In this document: in pieces, positions 1 through 10,111 of the stretch | Layout of the letters: the number at the start of each line of letters is the position of its first letter | Numbering within the stretch: position 1 is the stretch's first letter | Assembly: GCA_018066965.1 (NCBI GenBank) | Contig: JAGPVP010000011.1 | Location: forward strand, 1 to 64,000 | Reading direction: 5' to 3' | From: Zhongshania sp. | GTDB taxonomy: Bacteria > Pseudomonadota > Gammaproteobacteria > Pseudomonadales > Spongiibacteraceae | Length of the DNA: 64,000 nucleotides | Translations under genes and position numbers: made by a program | The notes under the pieces: generated by a model | Told to the model about the DNA's origin: nothing | Database searches by the model: none | Seen by the model: the letters and a program-made list of their open reading frames with translations, nothing else

Positions 1-507
1 GGCTCTATTACAAACCTCACGTCATGCACAGGCTCCGTTACAAACCTCACGTCATACTCGGCCACGACCGAGTATCCAGGTGAACGAAGTGAATGCCTTT
101 TGTTTTTACGAAGTGCGATGTGATCCGTAACCCGTGGTTTATGGATCCCCGATCGGGGTCGGGGATGACGGTGGGGAGGTGTGTCCACCGGTTTTCGTTG
201 TGCTTAGTGACACGTGGCTGCTTGTGAAAAAATCAGCGTGAATTTCGGCTGAGCTCGGGCTCCATTCCAAACCCAGGGTCATACTTTGTTGAGTTCAGGT
301 TCCGTCCCAAATCCCACGTAATTTTCCGATGAGCTCAGGCTCTATTACAAACCTCACGTCATGCACAGGCTCCGTTACAAACCTCACGTCATACTCGGCC
401 ACGACCGAGTATCCAGGTGAACGAAGTGAATGCCTTTAGTTTTTACGAAGTGCTATGTGAGCTATAAGCCGTGGTTTATGGATCCCCGATCGGGGTCGGG
501 GATGACG
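1..507. repeat. Direct repeat of about 170 bp (1-170 and 338-507, offset 337) with degenerate sub-copies between
   Basis: GGCTCTATTACAAACCTCACGTCATGCACAGGCTCCGTTACAAACCTCACGTCATACTCGGCCACGACCGAGTATCCAGGTGAACGAAGTGAATGCCTTT is identical in both copies; both end in GGATCCCCGATCGGGGTCGGGGATGACG. Confidence 0.9.
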
Positions 508-538
508 ATTGAGTACGTGTGGCTGTCGACGCTAGATA

Positions 539-1978
539 TTATTGAGTCAGCAATGCGTCAATATCCAAATGCGTTTCAAGATAGTCTGCCAAGCGGTCAA
601 TATTACTTTCAATAATACCGGAGTAGTCGAGGTCTTCAACCTCGCTAGCGCCCGCCCAGCTCAGTAATTCGTTGCGGGTTTCGCTTTCATCAAATAGGCC
701 GTGCAAATAGCTGCCGATGATTTGGTCGTCGTCGCTTCGGCAGCCGTCACGGTGGCTAGCTAATTCTGCGAAGGCATTGTCTAGGGCGGGGCCAGAGCTG
801 ATACCGGCATGAATTTCGTAGCCGCTGATTTTTGCGCCACTGCCGATGAGTTGTCCGCTCACTCTGCGTAAGGTCTTATCTCTGTCGAGGGTGGTTTCCA
901 TGTCGAGAAAACCTAAGCCTATACTTGAGCCGGCGTCGCCTTCAATGCCGTTTGGATCGTGAACGGCCTTGCCCAGCATTTGGAAGCCGCCACAAATACC
1001 CAGCACTTTACCGCCGTAGCGAAGGTGTTTGCTGATGTCGACGTCCCAGTTATTGCTGCGTAAATAGTCGAGGTCGCGGCGGGTGCTTTTGCTGCCGGGA
1101 ATAATGATCAGGTCGCAGGGAGGGATCGCCTCGCCTTTGCCGACAAAACACAGATCCACTTGGGGATGTAAACGCAGCACGTCAAAGTCAGTGTGGTTAC
1201 TAATGCGGGTCAGTACTGGCACGACCACTTTAATGGCATTTCCAGAAACTTGTTGGCGCTTGTCGATGGCGTCTTCGGCTTCTAAGTGAAGGTCATGAAT
1301 ATAGGGCACCACGCCAATGACTTTTTTGCCGGTGCGCTCTTCTAACCAATCGAGCCCCGGTTGCAGCAGGGCGATATCGCCGCGAAAGCGATTGATGATA
1401 AAGCCTTTAACTCGGGCTTGTTCGGTTTTCGACAGCAAATCGAGTGTGCCGACCAGATGCGCAAATACGCCGCCGCGATCAATATCCGCGACAATCACAA
1501 CTGGGCAGTCCACCGCTTCGGCAAAACCCATATTGGCAATATCGTTGGCGCGTAAATTTATTTCCGCAGGGCTGCCTGCGCCTTCAACTACAATCACGTC
1601 GTATTGTTCGCTGAGTCGTTGGTGTGATTCTAATACCGCGCCCATGGCGCGTTTTTTATAGTTGTGATAATCCTGCGCCTCCATATTACTCAAGGCTTTG
1701 CCGTGAATAATAACCTGCGCGCCGGTGTCGCTATTGGGCTTGAGTAGTACAGGATTCATGTCGGTGTGGGGCAGTAAACCACAGGCCTGGGCCTGCACGG
1801 CTTGGGCGCGACCGATCTCGCCACCCTCTGGGGTGACGGCGCTATTTAAGGCCATGTTTTGTGGTTTAAAGGGAGCCACGCTCAAACCGCGACGCCTAAA
1901 TACTCGGCAGAGTCCTGCGACGGTGACACTTTTGCCGGCGTCTGAGGTGGTGCCTTGAATCATTAATGTTAGGGTCAT
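539..1978 (-). CDS. cobQ: Cobyric acid synthase
   Basis: [61 protein letters not shown]-terminal GATase region [10 protein letters not shown]. Confidence 0.96.
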   Translation of the reverse strand: MTLTLMIQGTTSDAGKSVTVAGLCRVFRRRGLSVAPFKPQNMALNSAVTPEGGEIGRAQAVQAQACGLLPHTDMNPVLLKPNSDTGAQVIIHGKALSNMEAQDYHNYKKRAMGAVLESHQRLSEQYDVIVVEGAGSPAEINLRANDIANMGFAEAVDCPVVIVADIDRGGVFAHLVGTLDLLSKTEQARVKGFIINRFRGDIALLQPGLDWLEERTGKKVIGVVPYIHDLHLEAEDAIDKRQQVSGNAIKVVVPVLTRISNHTDFDVLRLHPQVDLCFVGKGEAIPPCDLIIIPGSKSTRRDLDYLRSNNWDVDISKHLRYGGKVLGICGGFQMLGKAVHDPNGIEGDAGSSIGLGFLDMETTLDRDKTLRRVSGQLIGSGAKISGYEIHAGISSGPALDNAFAELASHRDGCRSDDDQIIGSYLHGLFDESETRNELLSWAGASEVEDLDYSGIIESNIDRLADYLETHLDIDALLTQ

Positions 1979-2028
1979 GGTTGTTTCGCTTTAATTTAAT
2001 TTAATCGGGTGTCGTTTAAATAGTCGGA

Positions 2029-2283
2029 CGTCAGGCGTCGGACGAAGGAATTGGCGTTCTGCCTCTAGCATCTCCCGTTTTTAGGGAATGCTTTACGCTA
2101 GATGGGAGACGGTAAACGCTTAAAACACTGCTCGAAGCGAGGCTGAGGAATGGCAATATCTCGTGGACGTATCTGCTTACGTCAGACACCCGACCTCCGA
2201 CCTCCGACCTCCGACTTATCTTCTTAGCGTTTACCGTCTCCCGTCCAGCGTTCTGCAGCCACCGCGTCCGACATCAGACCTAA
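2029..2283. repeat. Nested inverted-repeat element with a 7-bp tandem core (CGACCTC x3)
   Basis: 2096-2120 CGCTAGATGGGAGACGGTAAACGCT pairs with 2226-2250 AGCGTTTACCGTCTCCCGTCCAGCG; outer arms GTCAGGCGTCGGACG / CGTCCGACATCAGAC; CCTCCGACCTCCGACCTCCGAC inside. Confidence 0.8.
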
Positions 2284-2939
2284 TCCAGCCACCCATCTTG
2301 CATTATCAATTCGTCGATATTTTGGCGCTCGGCCCAGCGTTCTGTTTCCAGCATGGGCCGAGGGTAAAACTCCTCGACTGGACCAAGGCATAGCACGGCA
2401 ATGGCGCGACTGCCTTCGGGCATATTGAGCAAACTTTGTAATGAATCTGGATCGAATAGCGATACCCAGCCCATGCCAAGCCCCTCAGCGCGGGCAGCCA
2501 GCCAAAGATTTTGAATAGCGCAGGACGCGGAGGCCAAATCCATTTCTGGCAATGTGCGGCGCCCAAAAATATGTTTCTCGCGGCCATCCATTAAACAAAC
2601 AATCAGCAGTTCGGCGCAGTCCCGCACGCCTTCAACTTTTAAACGCATGAACTCATCTTCGCGCTCATTAAGTGCTTGCGCGGTTTTAATTCTTTCGTCT
2701 TGGATTAGCTGATAAATATTCTCGCGCAGCTCGGTTTTACGTATACGAATAAATCGCCAGGGCTGCATAAAGCCAACACTGGGGGCGAGGTGAGCGGCCG
2801 ACAGTAATTTCTTTAAGGTGGCTTCGTCTACCTGCCCACCGCTGAAATGACGCATGTCGCGACGCTCGGCCATTACTCGATAGACGGTATCGCGATCTTC
2901 GGCGCTGTAGCGTAAATCGTCGATATTGGATTTAGTCAC
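2280..2939 (-). CDS. bluB: 5,6-dimethylbenzimidazole synthase
   Basis: Nitroreductase-fold: RRDMRHFSGGQVDEATLKKLLSAAHLAPSVGFMQPWRFIRI; sits in a cobalamin operon. Confidence 0.93.
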   Translation of the reverse strand: MTKSNIDDLRYSAEDRDTVYRVMAERRDMRHFSGGQVDEATLKKLLSAAHLAPSVGFMQPWRFIRIRKTELRENIYQLIQDERIKTAQALNEREDEFMRLKVEGVRDCAELLIVCLMDGREKHIFGRRTLPEMDLASASCAIQNLWLAARAEGLGMGWVSLFDPDSLQSLLNMPEGSRAIAVLCLGPVEEFYPRPMLETERWAERQNIDELIMQDGWLD

Positions 2940-3714
2940 GGCGGGCGTTCCTGCTGCTGACGGGCATAAAATAAGTTTGGCCTTCGCTGGTGATCATACT
3001 TAGTTCTTGGTCGTAGAGACGTTCGAGTGCGGCGACGGTAAGCATCGCCTCGGCGTCTCCCCAGCAGGCGTCGCCGTTGGGGTAAAGCAGAAGAATTTTG
3101 TCGCACCAATGTGCGGCTAAATTTAAGTCGTGAAGGCAGAGGACAATACCGCATCCCGCATCGGCTTGTTCGGCCAACAGACCCATAATTTGAACTTGAT
3201 GCTTCAAGTCTAGGTGGTTGCTGGGTTCGTCTGCCAGCCATAGCTTGGGGCTTTGGCAAAGTGCGGTGGCGATGGCCAGCCGTTGGCGCTCGCCGCCGGA
3301 CAAGGTGCTGACAAGGCGTTGTTCTAAATCGCTGAGTTCTAATCTTTGTAGGGCGTTGCGGGCAATGGCGAGATCGTCTGCGGTTTCAATATCCCACGGT
3401 GAAATAAAGGGATGGCGACCAATCATGGCGGTTTCTAATACGGTGGCGGGAAAGCCTTCGCCGTTGTTTTGAAACACCACGGCAAGTTGTTGAGCGACCT
3501 GCTTGCGGCGTAATTGTTGAATATTATCTTTGTTTAAATTTACTGAACCAACGCGCGGCTTTTTAAGCCCCGCGAGGGTGTGTAGCAAGGTGGTTTTGCC
3601 TGCGCCATTGGGGCCGAGTATGCCCCAGATTTCTCCGGCTTTGACTTCAAAGGACAGCGGCGTGCCACTTTTACGCTCGGGAATATCAATGACGAGATCG
3701 GTCGCGGCCAGCAT
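2932..3714 (-). CDS. btuD: B12 ABC transporter ATP-binding protein
   Basis: Walker A GPNGAGKTT, signature LSGGERQR, Walker B LWLADEP; next to btuC/btuF homologues. Confidence 0.88.
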   Translation of the reverse strand: MLAATDLVIDIPERKSGTPLSFEVKAGEIWGILGPNGAGKTTLLHTLAGLKKPRVGSVNLNKDNIQQLRRKQVAQQLAVVFQNNGEGFPATVLETAMIGRHPFISPWDIETADDLAIARNALQRLELSDLEQRLVSTLSGGERQRLAIATALCQSPKLWLADEPSNHLDLKHQVQIMGLLAEQADAGCGIVLCLHDLNLAAHWCDKILLLYPNGDACWGDAEAMLTVAALERLYDQELSMITSEGQTYFMPVSSRNARRD

Positions 3715-3716
3715 AC

Positions 3717-4721
3717 TCAGCGACTCCGGTGTAATAAGTATAAGAAACTAGGCACGCCAATCAACGCGGTAATGACCCCGGCGGGTAATTGCTCCGGCGC
3801 GATTAAGGTGCGAGCCAAGGTGTCGGCCAGTGTGAGCAAAGCGCCACCGGCTAATGCCGCAGCGGGCAGAATTAGACGCTGGTCGTTACCTAATGCCAGC
3901 CGCAACATATGTGGAACAATTAAGCCGACAAAGCCAATGCTGCCGGCGGTGGTAACGGCAAAGGCGGTTAGCAAACTGGCCGAGATATAAATCGTCCATT
4001 CTAACGGCCGCACTGATACGCCCAAGGCGGAGGCTTGCATTTGGCCGCGAGCTAGCACATTTAAACTACGGCCCAGCGGTAACATAAGGACTGAAATAAT
4101 TGCCAAGACTGTAAGAGCCATCCACGGTGAGCGGGCATAGGCGAGGTCGCCCATAAGCCAGTAGAGCATGCCGGGTAGTTGATCGCTGGGGCTGACCGCC
4201 AACATAAAGGTAATCGCTGCACCCCAACCGGAGGCGATCACCACGCCGGTGAGCAATAAGCGGGTGGGGGTCCAGCTGCCCGTGCCGTGGGCAAGCCCGA
4301 ACACGGTAACGGCCGAGATCATGGCGCCGATAAAGGCGGAGCCAGATACCATCGCTGCGCTCAAGCCGCTGAGCATGGCGAGTAATGCACCAACCGCCGC
4401 GCCGCCAGACAAGCCGAGCACATAGGGATCGGCTAAGGGATTGCGTAGCAACACTTGCATTAAGGCGCCGGCAACGGCAAGCAAGCCGCCAGCGGCAAAA
4501 GCAGATAAAGCGCGGGGCAAACGTAGTTCAAAAACCAGTGTGCGGTGCAGTGGTTCGCCACCGCCAGTGATAACTTGCCAAAGTTCTTGATTAGAAATGT
4601 GTACGCTGCCGGTGGTAATGGCCAGCGTTAAGGCGCCTAGCGTTAAGATAAATAACACCAGCAGCGGCGTTAAAAAACGCGGCAGTGCGCCAGCGGTAGA
4701 ATTGGTTTTAACGCCGGCCAC
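3717..4721 (-). CDS. btuC: B12 ABC transporter permease (FecCD family)
   Basis: LRLPRALSAFAAGGLLAVAGALMQVLLRNPLADPYVLGLSGGAAVGA; GFVGLIVPHMLRL. Confidence 0.9.
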   Translation of the reverse strand: MAGVKTNSTAGALPRFLTPLLVLFILTLGALTLAITTGSVHISNQELWQVITGGGEPLHRTLVFELRLPRALSAFAAGGLLAVAGALMQVLLRNPLADPYVLGLSGGAAVGALLAMLSGLSAAMVSGSAFIGAMISAVTVFGLAHGTGSWTPTRLLLTGVVIASGWGAAITFMLAVSPSDQLPGMLYWLMGDLAYARSPWMALTVLAIISVLMLPLGRSLNVLARGQMQASALGVSVRPLEWTIYISASLLTAFAVTTAGSIGFVGLIVPHMLRLALGNDQRLILPAAALAGGALLTLADTLARTLIAPEQLPAGVITALIGVPSFLYLLHRSR

Positions 4722-5604
4722 GGGCAGTGTCCAGATGTTCGCAGAGCATGGTGGTGCCCTGTAGTAGGCGCGGCGTAGGGCGCTGAATAGTTGATGGTGG
4801 AATAAAGAATAAATTATTGCGGCGCACGGCGGTCAGGCCGCTAAAACGTCGCCAGTCTTTGAGCCAATCGTGATTTTCTTCGCCCATGCCACCGGCAATA
4901 ATGGCTTCTGGGTTGGCGGCAAGCACGGCTTCGTTGTCGATGCGCGCGGTTAAATTGGGTAGATCGCCAAAGACGTTTACGCCGCCACAAATACGCGTTG
5001 CTTCGCTAATGATGTGCTCGTTATTAACGGTCATCAGCGGGTTGATCCAAATTTGTTGAAATACGCTCACCGGCGCCGCATCGCTGTAGCGCGCACGTAA
5101 ATTGTCTACGCCGATCCGAAATGTTGCTGCGGCCGTGTTGGCGGTATCTGCCGTGCCCGCTAATATGCCGAAGCGTTCAAGGCTACTGGCAACGTCTTCA
5201 AAGGCACGCAGTTCACTGTAGTAGATTGGCATGCCCAAGGCTTGCAGTTGCGACAGCTGCTCGCGGGGATTACCACTGAGCCAGCCAATAAGTAAATCCG
5301 GCTTTAAGGCGAGAATAGCCTCTTGGTCAAAGCGGTTGTAGCTGCCAACACGGGGAAGTTTTTTGGCGGCGTCTGGGTAGTCACTAAAACTAACCGCAGC
5401 GACTAATTTGTCACCCGCACCGGCCGCATAAACTAATTCTGTTGCGCCGGGCGACAGCGCAATAATTCGCTGCGCAGCTTTGGGTAGACAGAGTTGGGCG
5501 CCGCTATCGTCTGTGACGCAGATTTCAGAATGCGCGTTTGCTGCAAAAAGCGCGCAGCCAAGAAGTAGCGCGTGAATGAGTTTTAGCGGACTGCGCATTA
5601 CCAC
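4708..5604 (-). CDS. btuF: Cobalamin-binding periplasmic protein
   Basis: Signal peptide, RIIALSPGATELVYAAGAGDKLVAAVSFSDYPDAAKKLPRVGSYN. Confidence 0.9.
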   Translation of the reverse strand: MVMRSPLKLIHALLLGCALFAANAHSEICVTDDSGAQLCLPKAAQRIIALSPGATELVYAAGAGDKLVAAVSFSDYPDAAKKLPRVGSYNRFDQEAILALKPDLLIGWLSGNPREQLSQLQALGMPIYYSELRAFEDVASSLERFGILAGTADTANTAAATFRIGVDNLRARYSDAAPVSVFQQIWINPLMTVNNEHIISEATRICGGVNVFGDLPNLTARIDNEAVLAANPEAIIAGGMGEENHDWLKDWRRFSGLTAVRRNNLFFIPPSTIQRPTPRLLQGTTMLCEHLDTARGRR

Positions 5605-6203
5605 TCCACGCCCTTGCGGGCTTTTATGCCGCCGCGAAAAGCGTGTTTTTTGTCGTCGATCATCGACACGGTATCGGCCAATTCTTTGAGCGGGACGGGC
5701 GCGCCACGGCCAGTGATAATCACGCTTTGTTCACGGGGGCGATTGCGCAGTGCCTCGTAAACCTCTTCGGCGTCTATATAACCGTATTTTAAAATATAGG
5801 TGAGTTCATCTAGCAGGACGAGATGAATGGATTCGTCTTGCAGTAATAGTTTGGTTTGTTGCCATGCTTGCTGAGCCGCTTCACGGTCTTGTTCTTTGTT
5901 TTGGGTTTCCCAGGTAAATCCGGAACCCATCACAATAAAGGGGACTTCTGGGCAGCGCTCTTGAATGAAATTGCGCTCGCCGCAGTCCCACGTGCCTTTG
6001 ATGAATTGCACCACGGCGGCTTTATAGCCATGGCCCAGAGCGCGAATAATGGTGCCAAAGCCCGAGCTAGATTTGCCCTTGCCGGGGCCGCTTAATACGA
6101 TTAGCACGCCGCGCTCTTCAGTGGCCTTGGCGACTTTTTCGTCGATCATGGCTTTTTTAATCTGCATTCGCTTTTGGTGCTTTTCTTCGTCATTAAGCGT
6201 CAT
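5598..6203 (-). CDS. cobO: Cob(I)yrinic acid a,c-diamide adenosyltransferase (CobO/BtuR type)
   Basis: RGVLIVLSGPGKGKSSSGFGTIIRALGHGYKAAVVQFIKGTW; ATG at 6203 preferred over the longer ORF start at 6227. Confidence 0.94.
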   Translation of the reverse strand: MTLNDEEKHQKRMQIKKAMIDEKVAKATEERGVLIVLSGPGKGKSSSGFGTIIRALGHGYKAAVVQFIKGTWDCGERNFIQERCPEVPFIVMGSGFTWETQNKEQDREAAQQAWQQTKLLLQDESIHLVLLDELTYILKYGYIDAEEVYEALRNRPREQSVIITGRGAPVPLKELADTVSMIDDKKHAFRGGIKARKGVEW

Positions 6204-6275
6204 GGTGGCTCCTGATTGCTGAGTCAAATCTGCGCTGTTTTGTAGCGCAGATTATCTGAACGGTGAATGATACCT

Positions 6276-8144
6276 TTATTTTGGCGTGTAAGTGATGCTT
6301 AGCATGGCTTCACGGCCGATTGAAAGGTAATCGCCAAAGCTAAAGCTACGGGCGCTGACATATTCTTTGTCGAAGATGTTTTTTAGCGCCAGCTGCAGCT
6401 TTACCTGCTCGTTTACACGGTAAGACACGGTGCTATCGACCAAGCCGTAGCCGCCGAGTTCGTCGTTATTAGCAGTGTCTTCAAAGCGGCTACTCACTAA
6501 GCGCAGGCTGCCATTTACGCTCCACTGTTGCCATTCGCGGCCAACATCGAGATTGGCTTGTTTGTCAGCGCGACGGCGCAGGTCTAAGCCGGTTTTCGCG
6601 TCGGTGGCGTCGAGTAGGCTGATGTTAGCGTCGATACTCCATTCTTGGATAGCGCTTGAAACGCTGAATTCCCACCCTTTTATTTCGGCGCCTTCAATTT
6701 GGTCTGGACCAAAGGTGGCGGGGTTGTACTGAATTAGGTTGTCGACGTCATTTTCAAAGCGGGTCGCGGACCAGTTTCCCCAGCGCTGATTGCCACGCAA
6801 TTCAAGTTCCAAATTTTGCGATGTTTCAGGGTTTAGCGTTGAGACGCCATAGAATGGGTAATAGAGGTCGTTAAAGGTAGGCGCGTTATAGCCTTCTCCG
6901 TAAGAGGCAATGATTTTAATCTCATCATCTAAGTCAAAACCAAGGGATATATTTTTAGTTTCGTTTTTGCCGAATTGATCATTATCGTCTTTGCGGAAAC
7001 CGACCAGCGCGTCAACCACACCATAGTCACCTTGCCACTGTGCGTAGCCGCCTTTATTACCACGATTTACCTCACCGTAACTGAGGTTGCTTTCAACGTG
7101 ATCGAGTGAGCGTTCGGCACCGACGGTGAGGATGTGGTGTTCGCCGAGCATCCAATCATTTTGCAGGCTGTAAACGCGTCGTGTTGTGTCAAAGGTGTCG
7201 CCGCTAACGCCAACTGCGGCGGGATCGACATAGTGATAGTCGATGGTGGATTCGTCTTTGGATTCGCCAGCAGACAGTGTGAGCAACCAGCTCTCTAATG
7301 GACGGAATTCGCCACGAATATTGGCGATGCTGACTTCGCCGTCGGTGTAGGGAGAGCACTGATAGCTCACGCCGCCAGCGCGACAGCTATTGTCGTAGTC
7401 ACTCTCGGTTTGGCTGTTTTGATAAAGTGCGAATAATTCGGCGGCGTCATTAATTTTGTGACTGAAACTCGCGTTGATTGCCGTTTGTTCAAAGGCGTCG
7501 TCGTCGCCAGCTACCCCAGCTTTGCTAGAGGTGTTATCTACCCCGTCGGTCTCTTCGTGCAAGATACTGATGTTGGCTTGGGTTTGCTCATTGCCGCCGC
7601 TGAGGGCGGCCAACACTTTACGAGTGCCTTGGGTGCCGACGCCGACTTGCAGCATGGGCTGTATGCCGTCAGTGTCATGGTATTTGCGGGTAATAATATT
7701 GATGACGCCGCCGATGGCCTCTGAACCATAAAGGCTGGAGCGTGAGCCGCGCACAATTTCAACGCGTTCGATTAATTCTGGCGGTAAATTGGTGAGTGCG
7801 GGCGCGCCGTTAGTCGCTGAGCCAATGCGTACCCCGTCGATCATCACTAGAGTGTGATTACTCTGGTTGCCGCGCAGAAATAGACTGGTGCTGGCGCCGC
7901 GGCCACCGTTGCGGACAAAGCTGACCCCTACCGCACGAGAGAGTAATTCCTGTAAATCGTTGGGTTGAATACGCTCAATGTCAGCGCGCTCAAAGACCGT
8001 AACTGGCGCCAGAATATCGGCCACCGATTGCTCGGTGCGGGTTGCAGTGACGATGGTGGTTTCGATATGGGATTCGTCCGCCGCAAAAAGTGGTGACGAT
8101 GCAAGGGTAAAAATACTGCCAACGGCAAAAGTGGTTTTGTTCAT
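6276..8144 (-). CDS. btuB: TonB-dependent vitamin B12 receptor
   Basis: ETTIVTATRTEQSVADILAPVTVFERADIERIQPNDLQELLSRAVGVSF; RGSRSSLYGSEAIGGVINIITR; directly behind a B12 riboswitch. Confidence 0.94.
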   Translation of the reverse strand: MNKTTFAVGSIFTLASSPLFAADESHIETTIVTATRTEQSVADILAPVTVFERADIERIQPNDLQELLSRAVGVSFVRNGGRGASTSLFLRGNQSNHTLVMIDGVRIGSATNGAPALTNLPPELIERVEIVRGSRSSLYGSEAIGGVINIITRKYHDTDGIQPMLQVGVGTQGTRKVLAALSGGNEQTQANISILHEETDGVDNTSSKAGVAGDDDAFEQTAINASFSHKINDAAELFALYQNSQTESDYDNSCRAGGVSYQCSPYTDGEVSIANIRGEFRPLESWLLTLSAGESKDESTIDYHYVDPAAVGVSGDTFDTTRRVYSLQNDWMLGEHHILTVGAERSLDHVESNLSYGEVNRGNKGGYAQWQGDYGVVDALVGFRKDDNDQFGKNETKNISLGFDLDDEIKIIASYGEGYNAPTFNDLYYPFYGVSTLNPETSQNLELELRGNQRWGNWSATRFENDVDNLIQYNPATFGPDQIEGAEIKGWEFSVSSAIQEWSIDANISLLDATDAKTGLDLRRRADKQANLDVGREWQQWSVNGSLRLVSSRFEDTANNDELGGYGLVDSTVSYRVNEQVKLQLALKNIFDKEYVSARSFSFGDYLSIGREAMLSITYTPK

Positions 8145-8214
8145 GGTTAAACCTCAAAGCTATAAAAGGAAGCAATGAGGGAGGGGTAGGGGTTATATAC
8201 AAGTATACGACCGC

Positions 8215-8400
8215 TGATGGAGCCCTCCGCTTCATCGGGTGAATCAGTAGAGGCCGGTTCCGGGCTCGCACTTTCAAATTGAAATGTGCTTACCGTTGCG
8301 GGGGCAGCGTTGGCATTGCGGCACTCGTGAGAGTGGGCGCGCACCAGACTTCCCGTTTAACTCTTTGTCACCAGATTCGTGACGCAGGGCACCTGTTACT
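8215..8400 (-). ncRNA. Cobalamin riboswitch
   Basis: On the minus strand: AGGTGCCCTGCG...AAACGGGAAGTCTGGTGCGCGCCC...GCTGCCCCCGCAACGGTAA, the B12-element core, about 70 nt upstream of btuB. Confidence 0.95.
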
Positions 8401-8470
8401 TGGCGCGCACTCTAAGGCTGCGTTGGGTTTTTGTCAAATTGTCGGGGGATGCGAGGCGTTGTGATCAGAG

Positions 8471-9445
8471 CTAGTTAGTGGCTGAAATGCGTTTGATGTC
8501 TTGTAGTAGTTGCTGGTTTAAGGGCATCTTGATGTTGTGCTCTTCGGCCAGCTGGCAAAGGTATCCGCTAATGGCGTCGATTTCAGTTTCCCGGCCTGCT
8601 TCTATGTCTTGCAGCATAGACGAGCGATTGTTGGCGGTGGCCTTGGCGACATTGATGACGTGCTCGTGAAGGTCCTCTAGCCAATGGTCTCGATTCAAGG
8701 CGGCGCTGAGGTGTAATACTTCATCGACGATTTGCCGCATTTGAGTGATGGTTTCTGGCGTATTTAATAGTTCACCGTTGCGGCAGCGATGAATAACCGT
8801 CAAGGGGTTAATGACACAGTTGACGGCGAGTTTACGCCATAGCACGGCCTCGATATTATCGCTGACACTTACCATTAAGGGTGGGAAGGATAGTGATGCG
8901 GCGAGCTGGGTGACGACGGCCAGATCGGTCTTGTTGTTACTGTTAACAGTGCCAATAAACGTGTCACCGTGCCCCGCATGTACAAATTCAAAATCGGTTT
9001 GGCGATAGCAGCCTTCGGTAGTGGACCCTTGTAGTACGGTTGCTTGTGGGAATTCGCGCCGAATTTGTTCAGCAATACCAAGGCCGTTTTGTAGCAGTAC
9101 TAATACCGCGTTATCGGCAATATGGGGTTTGATAGCCATCAATGCGCTCAGCGTTTGCTGGGCCTTGGTGGTGATCAGTAAGTGCTGAATGGGGCTTGAT
9201 ATACTTTGCGGGCAGTCTGCCGGTACTGGGCTGAGTAGGGTTTGGCTTGTATTGCTTAAACGAATGCCAGACTGCTTTTTGTAGTCGTTTACAGTAGCTT
9301 GATTGCGGAGAAGAAGGCGAATATTGGCCCCCGCTTGATAGCCATAGCTTGCCCACAGGCTGCCGATGGCGCCGGCGCCCAGAATATACAGGGGGCTTGC
9401 TGATGTGAACGGTGGCTTGGCTTTTGACACGAGAGTTGCCTTCAT
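8471..9445 (-). CDS. panE: 2-dehydropantoate 2-reductase
   Basis: YILGAGAIGSLWASYGYQAGANIRLLLRN; KLAVNCVINPLTVIHRCRNGELL. Confidence 0.93.
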   Translation of the reverse strand: MKATLVSKAKPPFTSASPLYILGAGAIGSLWASYGYQAGANIRLLLRNQATVNDYKKQSGIRLSNTSQTLLSPVPADCPQSISSPIQHLLITTKAQQTLSALMAIKPHIADNAVLVLLQNGLGIAEQIRREFPQATVLQGSTTEGCYRQTDFEFVHAGHGDTFIGTVNSNNKTDLAVVTQLAASLSFPPLMVSVSDNIEAVLWRKLAVNCVINPLTVIHRCRNGELLNTPETITQMRQIVDEVLHLSAALNRDHWLEDLHEHVINVAKATANNRSSMLQDIEAGRETEIDAISGYLCQLAEEHNIKMPLNQQLLQDIKRISATN

Positions 9446-9519
9446 TTATCCAAGAGACATTTTGTCGCTTCGCAGCTAATGCTAAACTGCGCCCGCAACA
9501 TAACAAAGGAAATTAGGCT

Positions 9520-10002
9520 ATGCCAGCGTTCGATATTGTCTCAGAAGTGGATTTACACGTCTTTACCAATGCCGTTGATCAGGCTGGTCGGGTCATTGAG
9601 ACGCGCTTCGATTTTAAGGGTGTGGATGCGCGGTTTGAGCGCGAGGCACTGACCGTAACCATGTTTGCCGAGGCAGAGTTTCAATTGCAGCAAATGGAAG
9701 ACTTGCTGCGCGCTGCCTTAGTTAAGGTGAAAATCGATCCTCTCGCGATGGAGCTAGGGGACGTAAAGGGCGCAGGTAAGCAGGTGAAGCAGCTGGTTAC
9801 CATGCAAAGCGGCTTGACCTCAGATGTGGCGCGTAAAATCGTTAAATTGATTAAAGACCGCAAACTAAAAGTACAAAGCCAAATTCAAGACGAGCAAGTA
9901 CGGGTGACAGGTAAAAAGCGCGATGACCTACAGGAAGTTATGGCGATATTACGGGCAGAAGAGTTGGACCAGCCCCTGCAGTTCACCAATTTCCGCGATT
10001 AA
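9520..10002 (+). CDS. yajQ: YajQ family nucleotide-binding protein
   Basis: MPAFDIVSEVDLHVFTNAVDQAGRVIETRFDFKGV; IQDEQVRVTGKKRDDLQEVMAILR. Confidence 0.97.
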   Translation: MPAFDIVSEVDLHVFTNAVDQAGRVIETRFDFKGVDARFEREALTVTMFAEAEFQLQQMEDLLRAALVKVKIDPLAMELGDVKGAGKQVKQLVTMQSGLTSDVARKIVKLIKDRKLKVQSQIQDEQVRVTGKKRDDLQEVMAILRAEELDQPLQFTNFRD

Positions 10003-10111
10003 TGGCGTAAGTGTTAGCGATTAGCTGGCGATTACTTCACGGTAATTGATAAGCCCTTGCAATCTTGCTGGCGGTAGCCAGAATGAAGCCATCGTTATTG
10101 TGGAATCCCCT

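Noticed and set aside
1317-1661. 114-aa plus-strand ORF inside cobQ
   Set aside because: Antisense shadow ORF of a strongly supported gene; low-complexity composition, no recognisable domain.
3717-4721. FecCD-type iron-siderophore transporter
   Set aside because: Riboswitch, BtuF, BluB and CobO/CobQ neighbours point to B12 instead.
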